Source: an uncultured Bacteroidales bacterium (GTDB taxonomy: Bacteria > Bacteroidota > Bacteroidia > Bacteroidales > Bacteroidaceae). From it: a stretch of DNA of 64,000 nucleotides. The stretch is taken from positions 1-64,000 of the forward strand of contig CADAJS010000022.1 of the NCBI GenBank assembly GCA_902788315.1, read 5' to 3'. The notes beneath the pieces are model-generated. The model was not told where the DNA came from. It did no database searches and saw only the letters and a list, made by a program, of their open reading frames with translations. Within the stretch, counting starts at the first letter, position 1. Each line of letters opens with the position of its first letter. Position numbers and translations under genes: made by a program. Of the stretch, positions 43,315-53,432 are shown piece after piece.

Positions 43315-46300
43315 ATGGGTAAAAGAATTTTGTTTTTCCTTGCTTGTGCGTTCATGACCGCAAGCATGGCGCTGGCCCAGCGGCAGGTGACCGGTACGGT
43401 CGTCGATAGCGAAACGGGCGAGCCGATCCCCGGAGCCTCGGTGAAGGTGCAGGGTACCACGGTTGGTACGCTCACGAATACCGACGGACGTTTCACGCTG
43501 GGCAATGTGCCCTCTGGGAGCAAGACCATCATCGTCTCCTTCATGGGTATGAAGACGGCCGAGGTGGCCATCCGTCAGAACATGAACATCATCCTCATCC
43601 CCGACGTAAAGGCCATGGACGAGGTGATGGTCGTGGCCTACGGACAGCAGAAGAAGTCGGCCTTCACCGGATCGGCCTCCATCGTGGATGCAGCCGAGAT
43701 TGGCAAGGTGCAGGTGATCAACCCCGCCGACGCCCTCAAGGGTAAGGCATCGGGTGTGCAGATCTACAACATGTCGGGACAGCCCGGAAGCGTGCCCACC
43801 ATCCGCGTGCGCGGTTTCAACTCGCTCATCGCCGGCATGAGCCCCCTCATCGTGCTTGACGGCTCGCCCTTCGACGGAAGCCTGAACGACATCAATCCCG
43901 CCGACATCGAGAACATGACCGTACTGAAGGACGCTGCCTCGACGGCACTGTACGGTGCGCGTGGCGGCAACGGCGTAATCCTCATCACCACCAAGAGTGG
44001 CAAGAAGAGCCGCGATGCCGAGATCACAGTGGACGTGAAGTGGGGTTCGAACATGAAGGCAAGCCGCAACTATGACGTCATCAGCAGCCCCGCAGGATAC
44101 TATGAGACCTACTATCAGGGACTGAAGAACTACGCCACGAACCAGCTGGGCAAGTCGGAGAACGCTGCATGGCAGTGGGCCAACGACAATCTGATCAACC
44201 GCGCGAACGGTTTCGGACTGGGCTACAATGTATATAGCCTTCAGAACGGACAGGCACTCATCGGACAGAACGGACGCCTGAACCCCGCTGCCACACTGGG
44301 CAACGTGGTCATCGGCCGCGACGGGAACCCCTACACGCTGATTCCCGACAGCTGGAACGACGAGACCTATCACCACGGACTGCGCCAGCAGTACACCGTC
44401 AGCGCAAACGGCGCCACGGAGAAGGGTACCTACTACACCAGCGTGGACTACCTGAACACCGACGGTATCACGGACGTGTCCAACTACGAGCGCTTCACCG
44501 CCATGCTGAAGTCTGACTATATGCTCAAGAAATGGCTGAAGGTGAGCGAGAACGTAAGCTACTCGCACTATAACCGCGACTATCTGGACACCAGCTCGAA
44601 CAACGGCGAGGGCACCAGCTCGGCCGGCAACGTATTCGCACTGCAGTATCTGGCACCCATCTATCCCGTCTATATGCGCGACGGACAGGGCAACCGCATC
44701 TACAACCAGACAACCAAGATGGTGGACTATGACTACGGAGACGCCACCAGCGGACTGGGCATCGCACGCCCCTACATGGGACAGTCCAATCCTCTGAGCG
44801 ACATCCTGCTCGACACACGCAGCCGCACGGGCAACATGCTCAACGGCACGGGAACCATCGACCTCTACCTGCCCTACGGCTTCACCGTGACAAGCATCAA
44901 CAACGTTTACTTCAGCGAGTATCGCTACACGAACGTCACGAACCCCTACTTCGGACAGTATCGCTCGCAGAACGGAACCACCGTTCAGGAGGACTACAAG
45001 CGGCTGAGCAACAACTTCCAGCAGCGCGTGAACTGGCACCAGACCTACGGCAAGCACGACGTGGAGGTGACCGCTGCACACGAATACTACCGCACCCGCG
45101 AGTATGATCTCTACGGACAGAAGCACAACATGTTCTCGCAGAAGAACAAGGAGCTGAACGGCGCCGTCGTCATGGACCAGACGGGTTCGGAAATGGAAGA
45201 GTACAACACGGAATCGTGGCTGGCTCGCGCCATGTACAACTACAACGAGCGCTACTACGTACACGGAAGCGTGATGCGCCAGGCATCCTCCATCTTCCAT
45301 CCCGACCATCGCTGGGGTACCTTCTGGTCGGCCAGCGCCGGATGGACCATCAACAAGGAGGAGTTCTTCAACGCCGACTGGGTGGACATGCTGAAGCTCA
45401 AGGCCAGCTACGGAGAGAACGGTAACGACAACGGCCTGAACGGCTGGTACTACACGAACCGCTACGACATCACCAACTCGAACAACACCGTCTCCCTCGT
45501 GCCGCGCACGCTGGGTAAGAACGAGGAACTCTCGTGGGAGAAGAACACGAAGTTCAACATCGGAGTGGACTTCTCGCTGTTCGGCGAGCGCCTGACCGGT
45601 ACCATCGAGTACTATAACAACCACTCGAACGGCCTTATCAGCAGCGTGCCCAACGCACCCTCGTACGGCTACACTTCGTCCTATGCCAACGTGGGCAACA
45701 TGCGCAACCACGGTATCGAGGTAGAGGTGCGCGGCGACATCATCCGCAACGACAACCTCACATGGAGCGCCTACGCCAACATGGCATCGAACAGCAACAA
45801 GATTACCGAGCTGGCCGAGAGCCGCAAGACACAGGATATGGACGGCCACATGGGCTACTCGAGCGGTGACTACTTCTACACCGAAGGCAAGTCGCGCTAC
45901 ACGCTCTATGACCGCAAGTTCGCCGGCATCTACACCTCCGAGACATGGAACCAGACGGACGACGCCGCCTACGATCCCTCGAAGGCCGGTCTGCCCATGT
46001 TCTACAAGAACAAGTACGTGACCGACGCCAACGACGAAGTGGTGAAGAACGATGACGGCACCAAGAAGGTGGAGTCCGTATATGCCACCACCAACTACAG
46101 CGCAGCCGACGACTACCTCATCGGCGACGCACTGCCCGACGTATATGGCGGCTTCGGCACCAGCCTGCAGGTGAAGGGATTCGACGTGAGCGTGGACTTC
46201 CAGTACCAGCTGGGAGGCAAGGTGGACGACAAGGGCTACGCAGGCCTGATGGGCTACACTGCCGGCTACGCCTTCCACAAGGACATCCTCAAGGCATGGA

Positions 46301-46608
46301 GCCCGGAGAACCCGAACAGCAACCTGCCTCGCCTCAACGTGGGCGACACCTACCGTTCGGCCGACCGCTTCATCACCAGCGCACGCTTCCTCTCGCTGAA
46401 CAACATCTCGCTGGGCTACACGCTGCCCAAGACCCTGCTCGCCAAGGCAGGCATCAGCAAGATTCGCGTCTATGCCGTGGCCGACAATGTATATCTGTGG
46501 TCGGCACGCAAGGGACTCGACCCGCGCCAGAGCGTGACCGGCGACAGCAACCCGCGCTATTACAGCCCCGTGCGCAGCATCAGCGGCGGTGTGCAGCTGA
46601 GCTTCTAA
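43315..46608 (+). CDS. SusC/RagA-family TonB-dependent outer-membrane transporter
   Basis: A 1097-residue outer-membrane receptor. Signal peptide 1-21 (SMALA), then the carboxypeptidase-like regulatory domain (VTGTVVDSETGEPIPGASV, 23-41), a TonB-box region (DEVMVVAYG), the plug domain (ALKGKASGVQI, IRVRGFNS, IVLDGSPF, GARGGNGVILITTK), and a 22-strand type barrel ending in ISGGVQLSF with the terminal Phe needed for barrel assembly. First gene of a SusC-SusD-lipoprotein-protease operon. Confidence 0.96.
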   Translation: MGKRILFFLACAFMTASMALAQRQVTGTVVDSETGEPIPGASVKVQGTTVGTLTNTDGRFTLGNVPSGSKTIIVSFMGMKTAEVAIRQNMNIILIPDVKAMDEVMVVAYGQQKKSAFTGSASIVDAAEIGKVQVINPADALKGKASGVQIYNMSGQPGSVPTIRVRGFNSLIAGMSPLIVLDGSPFDGSLNDINPADIENMTVLKDAASTALYGARGGNGVILITTKSGKKSRDAEITVDVKWGSNMKASRNYDVISSPAGYYETYYQGLKNYATNQLGKSENAAWQWANDNLINRANGFGLGYNVYSLQNGQALIGQNGRLNPAATLGNVVIGRDGNPYTLIPDSWNDETYHHGLRQQYTVSANGATEKGTYYTSVDYLNTDGITDVSNYERFTAMLKSDYMLKKWLKVSENVSYSHYNRDYLDTSSNNGEGTSSAGNVFALQYLAPIYPVYMRDGQGNRIYNQTTKMVDYDYGDATSGLGIARPYMGQSNPLSDILLDTRSRTGNMLNGTGTIDLYLPYGFTVTSINNVYFSEYRYTNVTNPYFGQYRSQNGTTVQEDYKRLSNNFQQRVNWHQTYGKHDVEVTAAHEYYRTREYDLYGQKHNMFSQKNKELNGAVVMDQTGSEMEEYNTESWLARAMYNYNERYYVHGSVMRQASSIFHPDHRWGTFWSASAGWTINKEEFFNADWVDMLKLKASYGENGNDNGLNGWYYTNRYDITNSNNTVSLVPRTLGKNEELSWEKNTKFNIGVDFSLFGERLTGTIEYYNNHSNGLISSVPNAPSYGYTSSYANVGNMRNHGIEVEVRGDIIRNDNLTWSAYANMASNSNKITELAESRKTQDMDGHMGYSSGDYFYTEGKSRYTLYDRKFAGIYTSETWNQTDDAAYDPSKAGLPMFYKNKYVTDANDEVVKNDDGTKKVESVYATTNYSAADDYLIGDALPDVYGGFGTSLQVKGFDVSVDFQYQLGGKVDDKGYAGLMGYTAGYAFHKDILKAWSPENPNSNLPRLNVGDTYRSADRFITSARFLSLNNISLGYTLPKTLLAKAGISKIRVYAVADNVYLWSARKGLDPRQSVTGDSNPRYYSPVRSISGGVQLSF

Positions 46609-46653
46609 CGTAATCTCACTTTACAATACATCATATATAAAGAAACATAGGAT

Positions 46654-48294
46654 ATGAAAAAGACAAATAGAATATTCCTCGGAGTGGGACTTACGCTCAG
46701 CCTGGCCACGCTGACCGGCTGTATCGAAGAGACCTTCCCGCTCTCCAGCATGGCCACAGAAGAACAGGTGCAGGAGTCTCCCACCTCCACCGAGGCCATG
46801 GCTCTGGGTATGCCCGCCAAGGCACTCAGCATCTGGGACGACGCGTCGTGGCACTGCTTCTTCGGCCTGCCAGCACATATGATTATACGCGACATGATGA
46901 CAGGCGACTACCTGCAGAATGGTTCCGGCATCGGCTACGGATGGCACTTCTACTACTGGGCTCAGAACAAGAACATGGGCGACGGACTGCTCAAGACACA
47001 GTTCACATGGAACTTCTACTGGGGATTCCTGCTCTCAGTGAACAACGTGATCGGTGCCGTGAATCCCGACAACGCCACCGACGAGCAGCTGGGCTATCTG
47101 GGCTCGGCCCTGGCCTACCGCGCACTCATCTACCTCGATCTGGCACGTATGTATGAGTTCCTGCCCAACGACATCTTCACGAAGAATGACGAGGGCGTAG
47201 ATGTAACGAACCTCACGGTGCCCTGGGTGGACGAGAACACCACCTCGGCACAGGCCTCGAACAACCCCCGTCTGCCGCGTGCAGAGATGGCTGCAAAGAT
47301 ACTGGCCGACCTGGACAATGCAGAAAAGTATGCTCCAAAGCTCAGTTCGACACAGGGGCAGACACAGGCCGACCTGGCTTGCGTATATGGTCTGAAGGCC
47401 CGCGCATACATGTGGATTGAGGACTACGAGAATGCCGAGAAGTATGCCCGCAAGGCCATCGACGAAACCAAGACGCAGCCCCTCACCGAGGCACGCGCCC
47501 TGGACACCAAGGCCGGATACAACACGGCTGCCGACTTCATGTGGGCACTTCAGCCCACCAGCGAGAGCGAGTGCGTGCAGACAGGTATCGTGAACTGGAC
47601 ATCCTGGGTGAGCAACCAGAGCACCTTCGGCTACACCGGCCCGGCTACCGACCTGTACATCTGCATCGACAAGAGCATGTACGACCGCATTTCCGATACC
47701 GACTGGCGCAAGAAGCAGTGGGTAGCTCCTGACGGAAGCCCGCTCAAGGACCTGGTGACCTTCCCCGAGTCGCCCTCCATCGACTTCTCAGCCTATCTGC
47801 CCGCCTACGCATCCGTGAAGTTCCGTCCCGGCTCGGGTGACACCGACGACTACAGCACTGGCTGCAGCGCCGCCATCCCCGTGATGCGCGTGGAGGAAAT
47901 GTATTTCATCGAGGCAGAGGCAGCAGCCCATCAGAATGCCGCGCGCGGTGTCACGCTGCTCACCAACTTCATGAAGCAGTATCGCGACCCGAGCTACGTA
48001 TGCACCGTGAGCGCTACGGATGCCGTCGTAGAGGAAATCGTCTTCCAAAAGCGTGTGGAGCTCTGGGGCGAGGGACAGACATTCTTCGACATCAAGCGTC
48101 TGAACATGTCGGTAACCCGCGGCTACAACGGCACCAACTGGCAGGACACGCAGAGCATCCTGAACACCAACGGACGCCCCGCATGGATGAACTTCGTCAT
48201 GGTGCGCTCAGAGCAGAACAACAACGAGGCACTGGTGAACCACAACAACCCAGACCCCTCGGACAAGTACACGCCCTGGACGCCCGAAGAATGA
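46654..48294 (+). CDS. SusD/RagB-family substrate-binding lipoprotein
   Basis: A 546-residue surface lipoprotein (signal to LTGC, lipid Cys23) that forms the lid of the SusC barrel. The helical SusD fold is indicated by its TPR-like helices (YLGSALAYRALIYLDLARMY, about 148-167) and by RVEEMYFIEAEAAAH and FFDIKRLN in the C-terminal part. It lies 45 bases after susC. Its ligand cannot be told from sequence. Confidence 0.94.
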   Translation: MKKTNRIFLGVGLTLSLATLTGCIEETFPLSSMATEEQVQESPTSTEAMALGMPAKALSIWDDASWHCFFGLPAHMIIRDMMTGDYLQNGSGIGYGWHFYYWAQNKNMGDGLLKTQFTWNFYWGFLLSVNNVIGAVNPDNATDEQLGYLGSALAYRALIYLDLARMYEFLPNDIFTKNDEGVDVTNLTVPWVDENTTSAQASNNPRLPRAEMAAKILADLDNAEKYAPKLSSTQGQTQADLACVYGLKARAYMWIEDYENAEKYARKAIDETKTQPLTEARALDTKAGYNTAADFMWALQPTSESECVQTGIVNWTSWVSNQSTFGYTGPATDLYICIDKSMYDRISDTDWRKKQWVAPDGSPLKDLVTFPESPSIDFSAYLPAYASVKFRPGSGDTDDYSTGCSAAIPVMRVEEMYFIEAEAAAHQNAARGVTLLTNFMKQYRDPSYVCTVSATDAVVEEIVFQKRVELWGEGQTFFDIKRLNMSVTRGYNGTNWQDTQSILNTNGRPAWMNFVMVRSEQNNNEALVNHNNPDPSDKYTPWTPEE

Positions 48295-48330
48295 TTTAAC
48301 AAGTCGCATACAATATAAACACAGAAGAAT

Positions 48331-50313
48331 ATGAAAAGTAACATCAAATACGGATTGCTGACACTGGCAGTGGCCCTGGGCTTTGCATCGTGCAGCAACA
48401 ACGAATATGAGTACACGCCCGCCGAGGTGACACCCGGCGCACAGGTGTTCTTCCCGCTGACCAACAAGTCGTCGGTTGACCTGACGATTTCCTCCACGTC
48501 ATTCAACATCCCTGTACAGCGCACAGACAGCACCGAGGCACTCACCGTAGGGCTGAAGGTAGAGGGCGACACGAAGGGTATCTACAGCTTCCCCACCACC
48601 GTTTCCTTCGCTGCCAACCAGGCAAAGACGAACATCAGCGTGGGAGTGGACAACACCAAGCTGCAGTATGACTCGCTGCAGACCGTGACCGTAACGATCA
48701 CCGACGAGAAGAACACCACTCCCTATGGCCCCAACGCCTATACGTTCAAGGTGGGTGCTCCCTCGCCCCTCACCCCGTGGGTGACCAACCCGACAGCCTT
48801 CCGCAATGGTGGCGGCATCGGCGAGTTCCCCCTCGGAACAATGGGCACCGGAACATACACCTTCACGACGTATGCCGAAGGTGATCAGGAGGGTGTAAAG
48901 GTCTCCATGCGCCAGAACACGGCACAGCCCGACGTGGTGCAGTTCAAGATTGACGCCTGGGGAGCAGGCGACGACTTCTACACCGACGACGGCGTGGAAG
49001 TGATTCTCGACGGAACGTGGGATGCCAACCTCGGCGTGTACCGCATCTATCTGCCCTTCACGAATACAGGCTATCACAACTCCACCTACGACGAGGACGT
49101 GTACGTGAGCGACATTGTAACCTATGCCCAGTGGCGCACAGCCAACGGTGCCACGGATGATACGGGATGGCCCCTCATCACATGGGAGCGCACCCCCAGC
49201 TACTACGACCCTGTCAGTGGCAAGTTCTCCCTCTATATGTCCTACTTCATCAGCAAGGGTTCCTTCGGTCAAAGCTACGAGTATCTGCAGATGGACGGGT
49301 TCTATGTGCCCGACTATAGCGCAAAACTGACCTACAAGGGCGTCCTCAACGGCGTCGATGATCTGACGTATGCCGCTGCCGACCTGGAGCTGGGCGTGGA
49401 CGCCAAGGACGTGCGTGCCATCGTAATGACACAGGACGACGATGCATCGGCTGTGGCCGACGCACTGGCTGCAGGCGAACTGGAAGGTCTGGCCGTAGAG
49501 GGTGGACGCATCGAGGTGCCGTTTGATGCCGAAGAGCTGGCCACCCCGAAGCTGCGCCTCATCGTGGCTGTTATCGAGGAGGGCAAAGTACTCAGCGTGG
49601 CACAGGCCAACTTCGAGTTCTACAGTGGTGCTGCCCCCTGGACGAGCCTGGGTAAAGGCTATTTCACAGACGACATTGTGCTGACCTCTTACTATGCTAT
49701 GAATGCTCCTACGTATGAAGTGGAGATTCAGGAGAATTCTACGACTCCTGGCCTCTATCGTCTGGTAGATCCTTATGCAGAGGGTGTATATCCTTATACT
49801 TCTTCTCAGATGGGGAAAACGCTCGCTCCTGCAGGAATGTACTTGGAGGTGAATGCCGAGGATCCCGCCGGCGTGTATGTTGCACTTCAGCCGCTCGGTA
49901 TGGACTGGGGCGATGGAGCAATGTCATTCGAGTCGGCCGGTGCCTACTACCTGCAGAAGTATGAATTTGATGTCGTAAAGAGTAATAACCTGTTTGGCAC
50001 ACTGGCTGATGGCGTTATTACCTTCCCCCACCTGAGCTATACATATAAGGACAACAATGGCGAGGAGCAGACGGCATACTGGCAGGGCAATATCTACGTG
50101 GGCAGCAGTGCGTATGATGCAGGTGCAAGTGGCAATATCAAGATTGTGCTCTGGGGTAAAGGCCAAGGTGGCAGCCGAGCGTCGTGCAAAGAACTTCGAG
50201 GCACGCCTCCAGCGCAAGCAGAGCCAGAAGGGCGGCATGAAGGTGAAGAGCCACATCTTCAAGACGCAGCTCCATACAAAATTTGTGAAGTAATTCGCTC
50301 AAACAAACGATAA
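48331..50313 (+). CDS. SusE/F-position surface lipoprotein; C-terminal end probably frameshifted
   Basis: A lipoprotein (lipid Cys21 in GFASCSNN) with Calx-beta-like modules (about 30-145, VTVTITDEKNTTPYG) and further beta modules, including LGKGYFTDDIVLTSYY (about 443-458). It is third in the operon, the place of ligand-binding SusE/F proteins. The last 50 residues of this frame (after IVLWGKGQG) look unnatural. Removing one G from the GGGG at 50153-50156 gives instead a basic end (KAKVAAERRAKNFEARLQRK, ending HTKFVK, stop at 50291-50293) typical of such proteins. Codon choice shifts to T-ending codons at about 49684-49845. Confidence 0.82.
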   Translation: MKSNIKYGLLTLAVALGFASCSNNEYEYTPAEVTPGAQVFFPLTNKSSVDLTISSTSFNIPVQRTDSTEALTVGLKVEGDTKGIYSFPTTVSFAANQAKTNISVGVDNTKLQYDSLQTVTVTITDEKNTTPYGPNAYTFKVGAPSPLTPWVTNPTAFRNGGGIGEFPLGTMGTGTYTFTTYAEGDQEGVKVSMRQNTAQPDVVQFKIDAWGAGDDFYTDDGVEVILDGTWDANLGVYRIYLPFTNTGYHNSTYDEDVYVSDIVTYAQWRTANGATDDTGWPLITWERTPSYYDPVSGKFSLYMSYFISKGSFGQSYEYLQMDGFYVPDYSAKLTYKGVLNGVDDLTYAAADLELGVDAKDVRAIVMTQDDDASAVADALAAGELEGLAVEGGRIEVPFDAEELATPKLRLIVAVIEEGKVLSVAQANFEFYSGAAPWTSLGKGYFTDDIVLTSYYAMNAPTYEVEIQENSTTPGLYRLVDPYAEGVYPYTSSQMGKTLAPAGMYLEVNAEDPAGVYVALQPLGMDWGDGAMSFESAGAYYLQKYEFDVVKSNNLFGTLADGVITFPHLSYTYKDNNGEEQTAYWQGNIYVGSSAYDAGASGNIKIVLWGKGQGGSRASCKELRGTPPAQAEPEGRHEGEEPHLQDAAPYKICEVIRSNKR

Positions 50314-50323
50314 CCCACACATG

Positions 50324-50363
50324 GCAGGGCGTCCATCCACACAGCGGTGGGCGCCCTGCTTTT
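50324..50363 (+). terminator. Hairpin after the lipoprotein gene
   Basis: GCAGGGCG/CGCCCTGC (50324-50331 and 50352-50359) then TTTT. It lies 19 bases before the protease ATG, so it may only attenuate transcription of the protease. Confidence 0.72.
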
Positions 50364-50381
50364 CACAAAAAAGATACACGA

Positions 50382-52787
50382 ATGAAACATCCCCTACTAA
50401 TCTCTCTCACCGCGCTGGCGCTGCTTGCCCCCACCTCGCTGCACGCCGTCCCGGCCCGACCCGTGCAACGCACTGTCACCCTAGCCGACGGGCGCAGCCA
50501 CACACTGACACTCACCGGCGACGAGCACTGCCACTACTGGCTATCCGACGAGGGACGCCCCATGCGACTCGCCAGCAGCGGCAAGTGGCGCGAGCTCACG
50601 ACCTTCGAGCTAGAGAACATGCAGGCCAAGGCCGCAGAAAGCCGCGAGAGCAGCAATGCACGACGTGCACGACGCCGCGCCATAGGAAACTTTCAGCCGC
50701 TCACAGGCAAGAAGCGAGGCATCGTCATCCTGATGAGATTCCAGGACCAGGACTTTTCCATCGAAAATCCACGCGAGGTATATAACGACTTCTTCAACAA
50801 GAAAGGATACACGGACTATGGCATGACAGGCTCCGTCGCAGACTACTTCCGGGCACAGAGCTATGGACAGTTTGAACTTGAGTTCGACATTGTGGGGCCC
50901 TTCACACTGCGCCAGAACATGGCCTTCTACGGTGCCCCCAACGGCGACAACCATGACACGAATCCGCGCGGCATGGTGGAAGAGGCCGTGCGTGCCGCAG
51001 CCAAACAGGTGGACTTCACGCCCTACGACTGGAACGACGACGGCGAGGTGAACCAGGTGTTCATCATCTATGCCGGATACGGCGAGGCACAGGGTGCCGA
51101 CGAGAACACCATCTGGCCCCACGAGTCGAGAATGGGCGAAGGACTCACCTTCAACAACAAGACCATCAACACCTATGCATGCAGCTGCGAACTGGCTGGA
51201 AAGTCGGGCACGACCATCGACGGCATCGGCACGGCTTGCCATGAATTCAGTCACTGCCTGGGGCTCCCAGACTTCTATGACGTGAAATACAACGGCGGAT
51301 TCGGCATGGCGACATGGGACCTCATGGACCAAGGAAGCTACAACGGCGACAGCCGTACGCCGGCAGGCTACACCTCCTACGAACGATGGATGGCAGGATG
51401 GCTCACACCTACGGAGATTACGAAGGAAACTGACATCAGCAACATGCGCCCGCTGGCCGAAACGCCCGAGGCATACATCCTATACAACGATGCAAACCGC
51501 AACGAGTACTACCTCCTGGAGAACCGACAGTTCACAGGCTTCGACAGCGCCCTCTACGGACACGGACTGCTGGTGCTCCACGTGGACTATGACCAGGCTG
51601 CATGGCGCAGCAACAGCGTGAACACACAGAAGAGCCACCAGCGCATGAGTGTAATAACTGCCGACGGCGACGACACGATGAGCACACTCTCCGGAGATCC
51701 CTTCCCCGGCAAGGCTGGAACAACACAGCTGACCGACGAGTCGCAACCAACCGCCACCCTCTTCAATGACAATAGCGACGGACAGCGACTGATGCACAAG
51801 AGCATCGAACGTATCCAGGAATCGAGCGAAGGACTCATCTCCTTCACCGCCATGCGCCCTCTGCTGGGCAAACCAACGGTGAAGATAACCAGCGCGACAG
51901 AGAGCAACGTCACCATACAATGGGATGCAGTTCCGATGGCAACGTCCTATGAAGTACAGATTACAGAGACACCAGTAAAGCAATCGGCAGACGAAGCGCG
52001 TACGCTGGAAGAACACTTCACAAAGACATACAAGAAAACAGCGGGATTCAGCGACATCGGCAGCAAACTGAACGATTATCTGGACACACCGGGCTTCTCT
52101 GGCACGAAGCTTTACCAGTCGCCAGGCTACCTGCGCTTCGGCACTGGTACCGAGAATGGGAATCTGCGTTCGCCAGTACAGAAGGCACTGACCACCGGAC
52201 AGCTCACCATCGTAATGACCGTGGCACCATTTGCCGAAGGGACAGAGGTAGCGGGCAAAGTGCGTGTGGTAACAAATGGTAAGGGAGTCGAGGAACTGCC
52301 CTTCGCCTTTAGCACAGCGCAGACCATCCTGATATATCCCGAAATGCAGCTGGACGAGATATTCCGCATCGACATCGAGCCAACCAGCCGCATGTATATC
52401 AGCTATCTGGCATTCTACGACGGAATGTTCACTGCCGAAGAACTGGGCATTGGAGCCAAGGTGAAAGCAGCAGCACCACGCCGTGTGAAAACAAGCACGA
52501 CAACCACCTCGGCCACGACCTACACCATGTCACAGCCCACGCCGTCGAGCACATACAGCTTCACCGTCCGGGCCCTCGAAGACATGCGCACTTCGCGCTG
52601 GAGCGATGCCGTGACCGCCGGTCCGTGGGGTAGCGGAATCGACGCCCTGCGATACGGCACGCAGAACGGAAGCCACACGACGACAGCAACAGACAGAATG
52701 CTCTACGACCTCTCCGGACGACGTATCGAAAAGCCGACAAAAGGCGGACTATACATCCATGGAGGAAAGAAGTACCTGACGAAATAA
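50382..52787 (+). CDS. Secreted M6-family metalloprotease with tail domain
   Basis: An 801-residue secreted zinc protease. Signal peptide 1-22 (cleavage after LHA), propeptide to about 105, catalytic domain with HEFSHCLGLPDFYD (His287, Glu288, His291, Asp297, the M6 pattern HExxHxxGxxD), a fibronectin-like module (about 500-720) and a C-terminal tail (MLYDLSGRRIEKPTKGGLY) of the kind seen at the end of Prevotella secreted proteins. Placed after a SusC/SusD pair, it probably supplies peptides to that importer. Confidence 0.9.
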   Translation: MKHPLLISLTALALLAPTSLHAVPARPVQRTVTLADGRSHTLTLTGDEHCHYWLSDEGRPMRLASSGKWRELTTFELENMQAKAAESRESSNARRARRRAIGNFQPLTGKKRGIVILMRFQDQDFSIENPREVYNDFFNKKGYTDYGMTGSVADYFRAQSYGQFELEFDIVGPFTLRQNMAFYGAPNGDNHDTNPRGMVEEAVRAAAKQVDFTPYDWNDDGEVNQVFIIYAGYGEAQGADENTIWPHESRMGEGLTFNNKTINTYACSCELAGKSGTTIDGIGTACHEFSHCLGLPDFYDVKYNGGFGMATWDLMDQGSYNGDSRTPAGYTSYERWMAGWLTPTEITKETDISNMRPLAETPEAYILYNDANRNEYYLLENRQFTGFDSALYGHGLLVLHVDYDQAAWRSNSVNTQKSHQRMSVITADGDDTMSTLSGDPFPGKAGTTQLTDESQPTATLFNDNSDGQRLMHKSIERIQESSEGLISFTAMRPLLGKPTVKITSATESNVTIQWDAVPMATSYEVQITETPVKQSADEARTLEEHFTKTYKKTAGFSDIGSKLNDYLDTPGFSGTKLYQSPGYLRFGTGTENGNLRSPVQKALTTGQLTIVMTVAPFAEGTEVAGKVRVVTNGKGVEELPFAFSTAQTILIYPEMQLDEIFRIDIEPTSRMYISYLAFYDGMFTAEELGIGAKVKAAAPRRVKTSTTTTSATTYTMSQPTPSSTYSFTVRALEDMRTSRWSDAVTAGPWGSGIDALRYGTQNGSHTTTATDRMLYDLSGRRIEKPTKGGLYIHGGKKYLTK

Positions 52788-52797
52788 GAAGAACCGA

Positions 52798-52837
52798 AAA
52801 GGCGGCGTGCAATCCTAAGAGATTACACGCCGCCTTT
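52798..52837 (+). terminator. Terminator after the M6 protease gene
   Basis: Perfect 12-bp stem AAAGGCGGCGTG/CACGCCGCCTTT followed by CTTATAA. Confidence 0.85.
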
Positions 52838-52856
52838 CTTATAAGGGCCAGCAATA

Positions 52857-52913
52857 GACGGGCGACAAAGGAATACCCGTCGGGAAAGCGTCTGACTGGG
52901 AGAACAGTCAGAC
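52857..52913. repeat. Two further hairpins between convergent genes
   Basis: GACGGG/CCCGTC (52857-52862 and 52876-52881) and a perfect 9-bp stem GTCTGACTG/CAGTCAGAC (52890-52913). On the minus strand the second could end the transcript of the 146-residue protein gene; neither has a long T-run. Confidence 0.6.
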
Positions 52914-52939
52914 CATCCACATGAGGTTGCCCTCCTACG

Positions 52940-53380
52940 CTAATCGGACAGGAGTTTCTTGAGGAAGTCGTCAAGTTCCTCCTCCAGTCCTTCAAGCAGA
53001 TTACCGTCAATGACCATCGTTTCCTCGTTGTCGATGATAACCAGGTCCTGCACCGTTTCGTGGTCCTCGTCGATGAGTACGAAGGAGAAGGGACGCAGGA
53101 TGCTCATCTTCTCCAGCGTGGGACGCATGCCCTCGATACAGCTACGCAGGATGGGAGCCACTTCGTCATAGAAGTTCTCCTGGGGACTCTTTATCCACTG
53201 CTCCACGACACAGCGGTCGAGTTCCTCGTCATCGTCATTGTACGTGCGTATCTCGCCCGTATAAGGATTCACAAGGAGATGGATGTCAGTGAACAGCGGC
53301 TCGGCATCCTCAGGAAACTTGCCTGCCACCTTGCGCAAAGCACGCTCAATCTGCTGAATAGTTTGCTGACTTGCTTTCAT
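52940..53380 (-). CDS. Conserved-looking acidic protein of unknown function
   Basis: A 146-residue, strongly acidic cytoplasmic protein that I cannot assign. It begins with a helix (MKASQQTIQQIERALRKVAG), has a beta middle with LVNPYTGEIRTYNDDDEE and FVLIDEDHE, and ends EGLEEELDDFLKKLLSD. No signal peptide or metal motif. It is the last gene of the DUF4105-phosphatase-like-secA run, 52 bases after secA, so co-transcription is possible. Confidence 0.75.
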   Translation of the reverse strand: MKASQQTIQQIERALRKVAGKFPEDAEPLFTDIHLLVNPYTGEIRTYNDDDEELDRCVVEQWIKSPQENFYDEVAPILRSCIEGMRPTLEKMSILRPFSFVLIDEDHETVQDLVIIDNEETMVIDGNLLEGLEEELDDFLKKLLSD

Positions 53381-53432
53381 AGATTCTGTATTTAATATCT
53401 ATAGGCATATAGTACCTATATATATATTATAG

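Noticed and set aside
43291..46278. 995-codon minus-strand frame opposite susC
   Set aside because: Same antisense effect of C-ending codons; no domain, no ribosome site.
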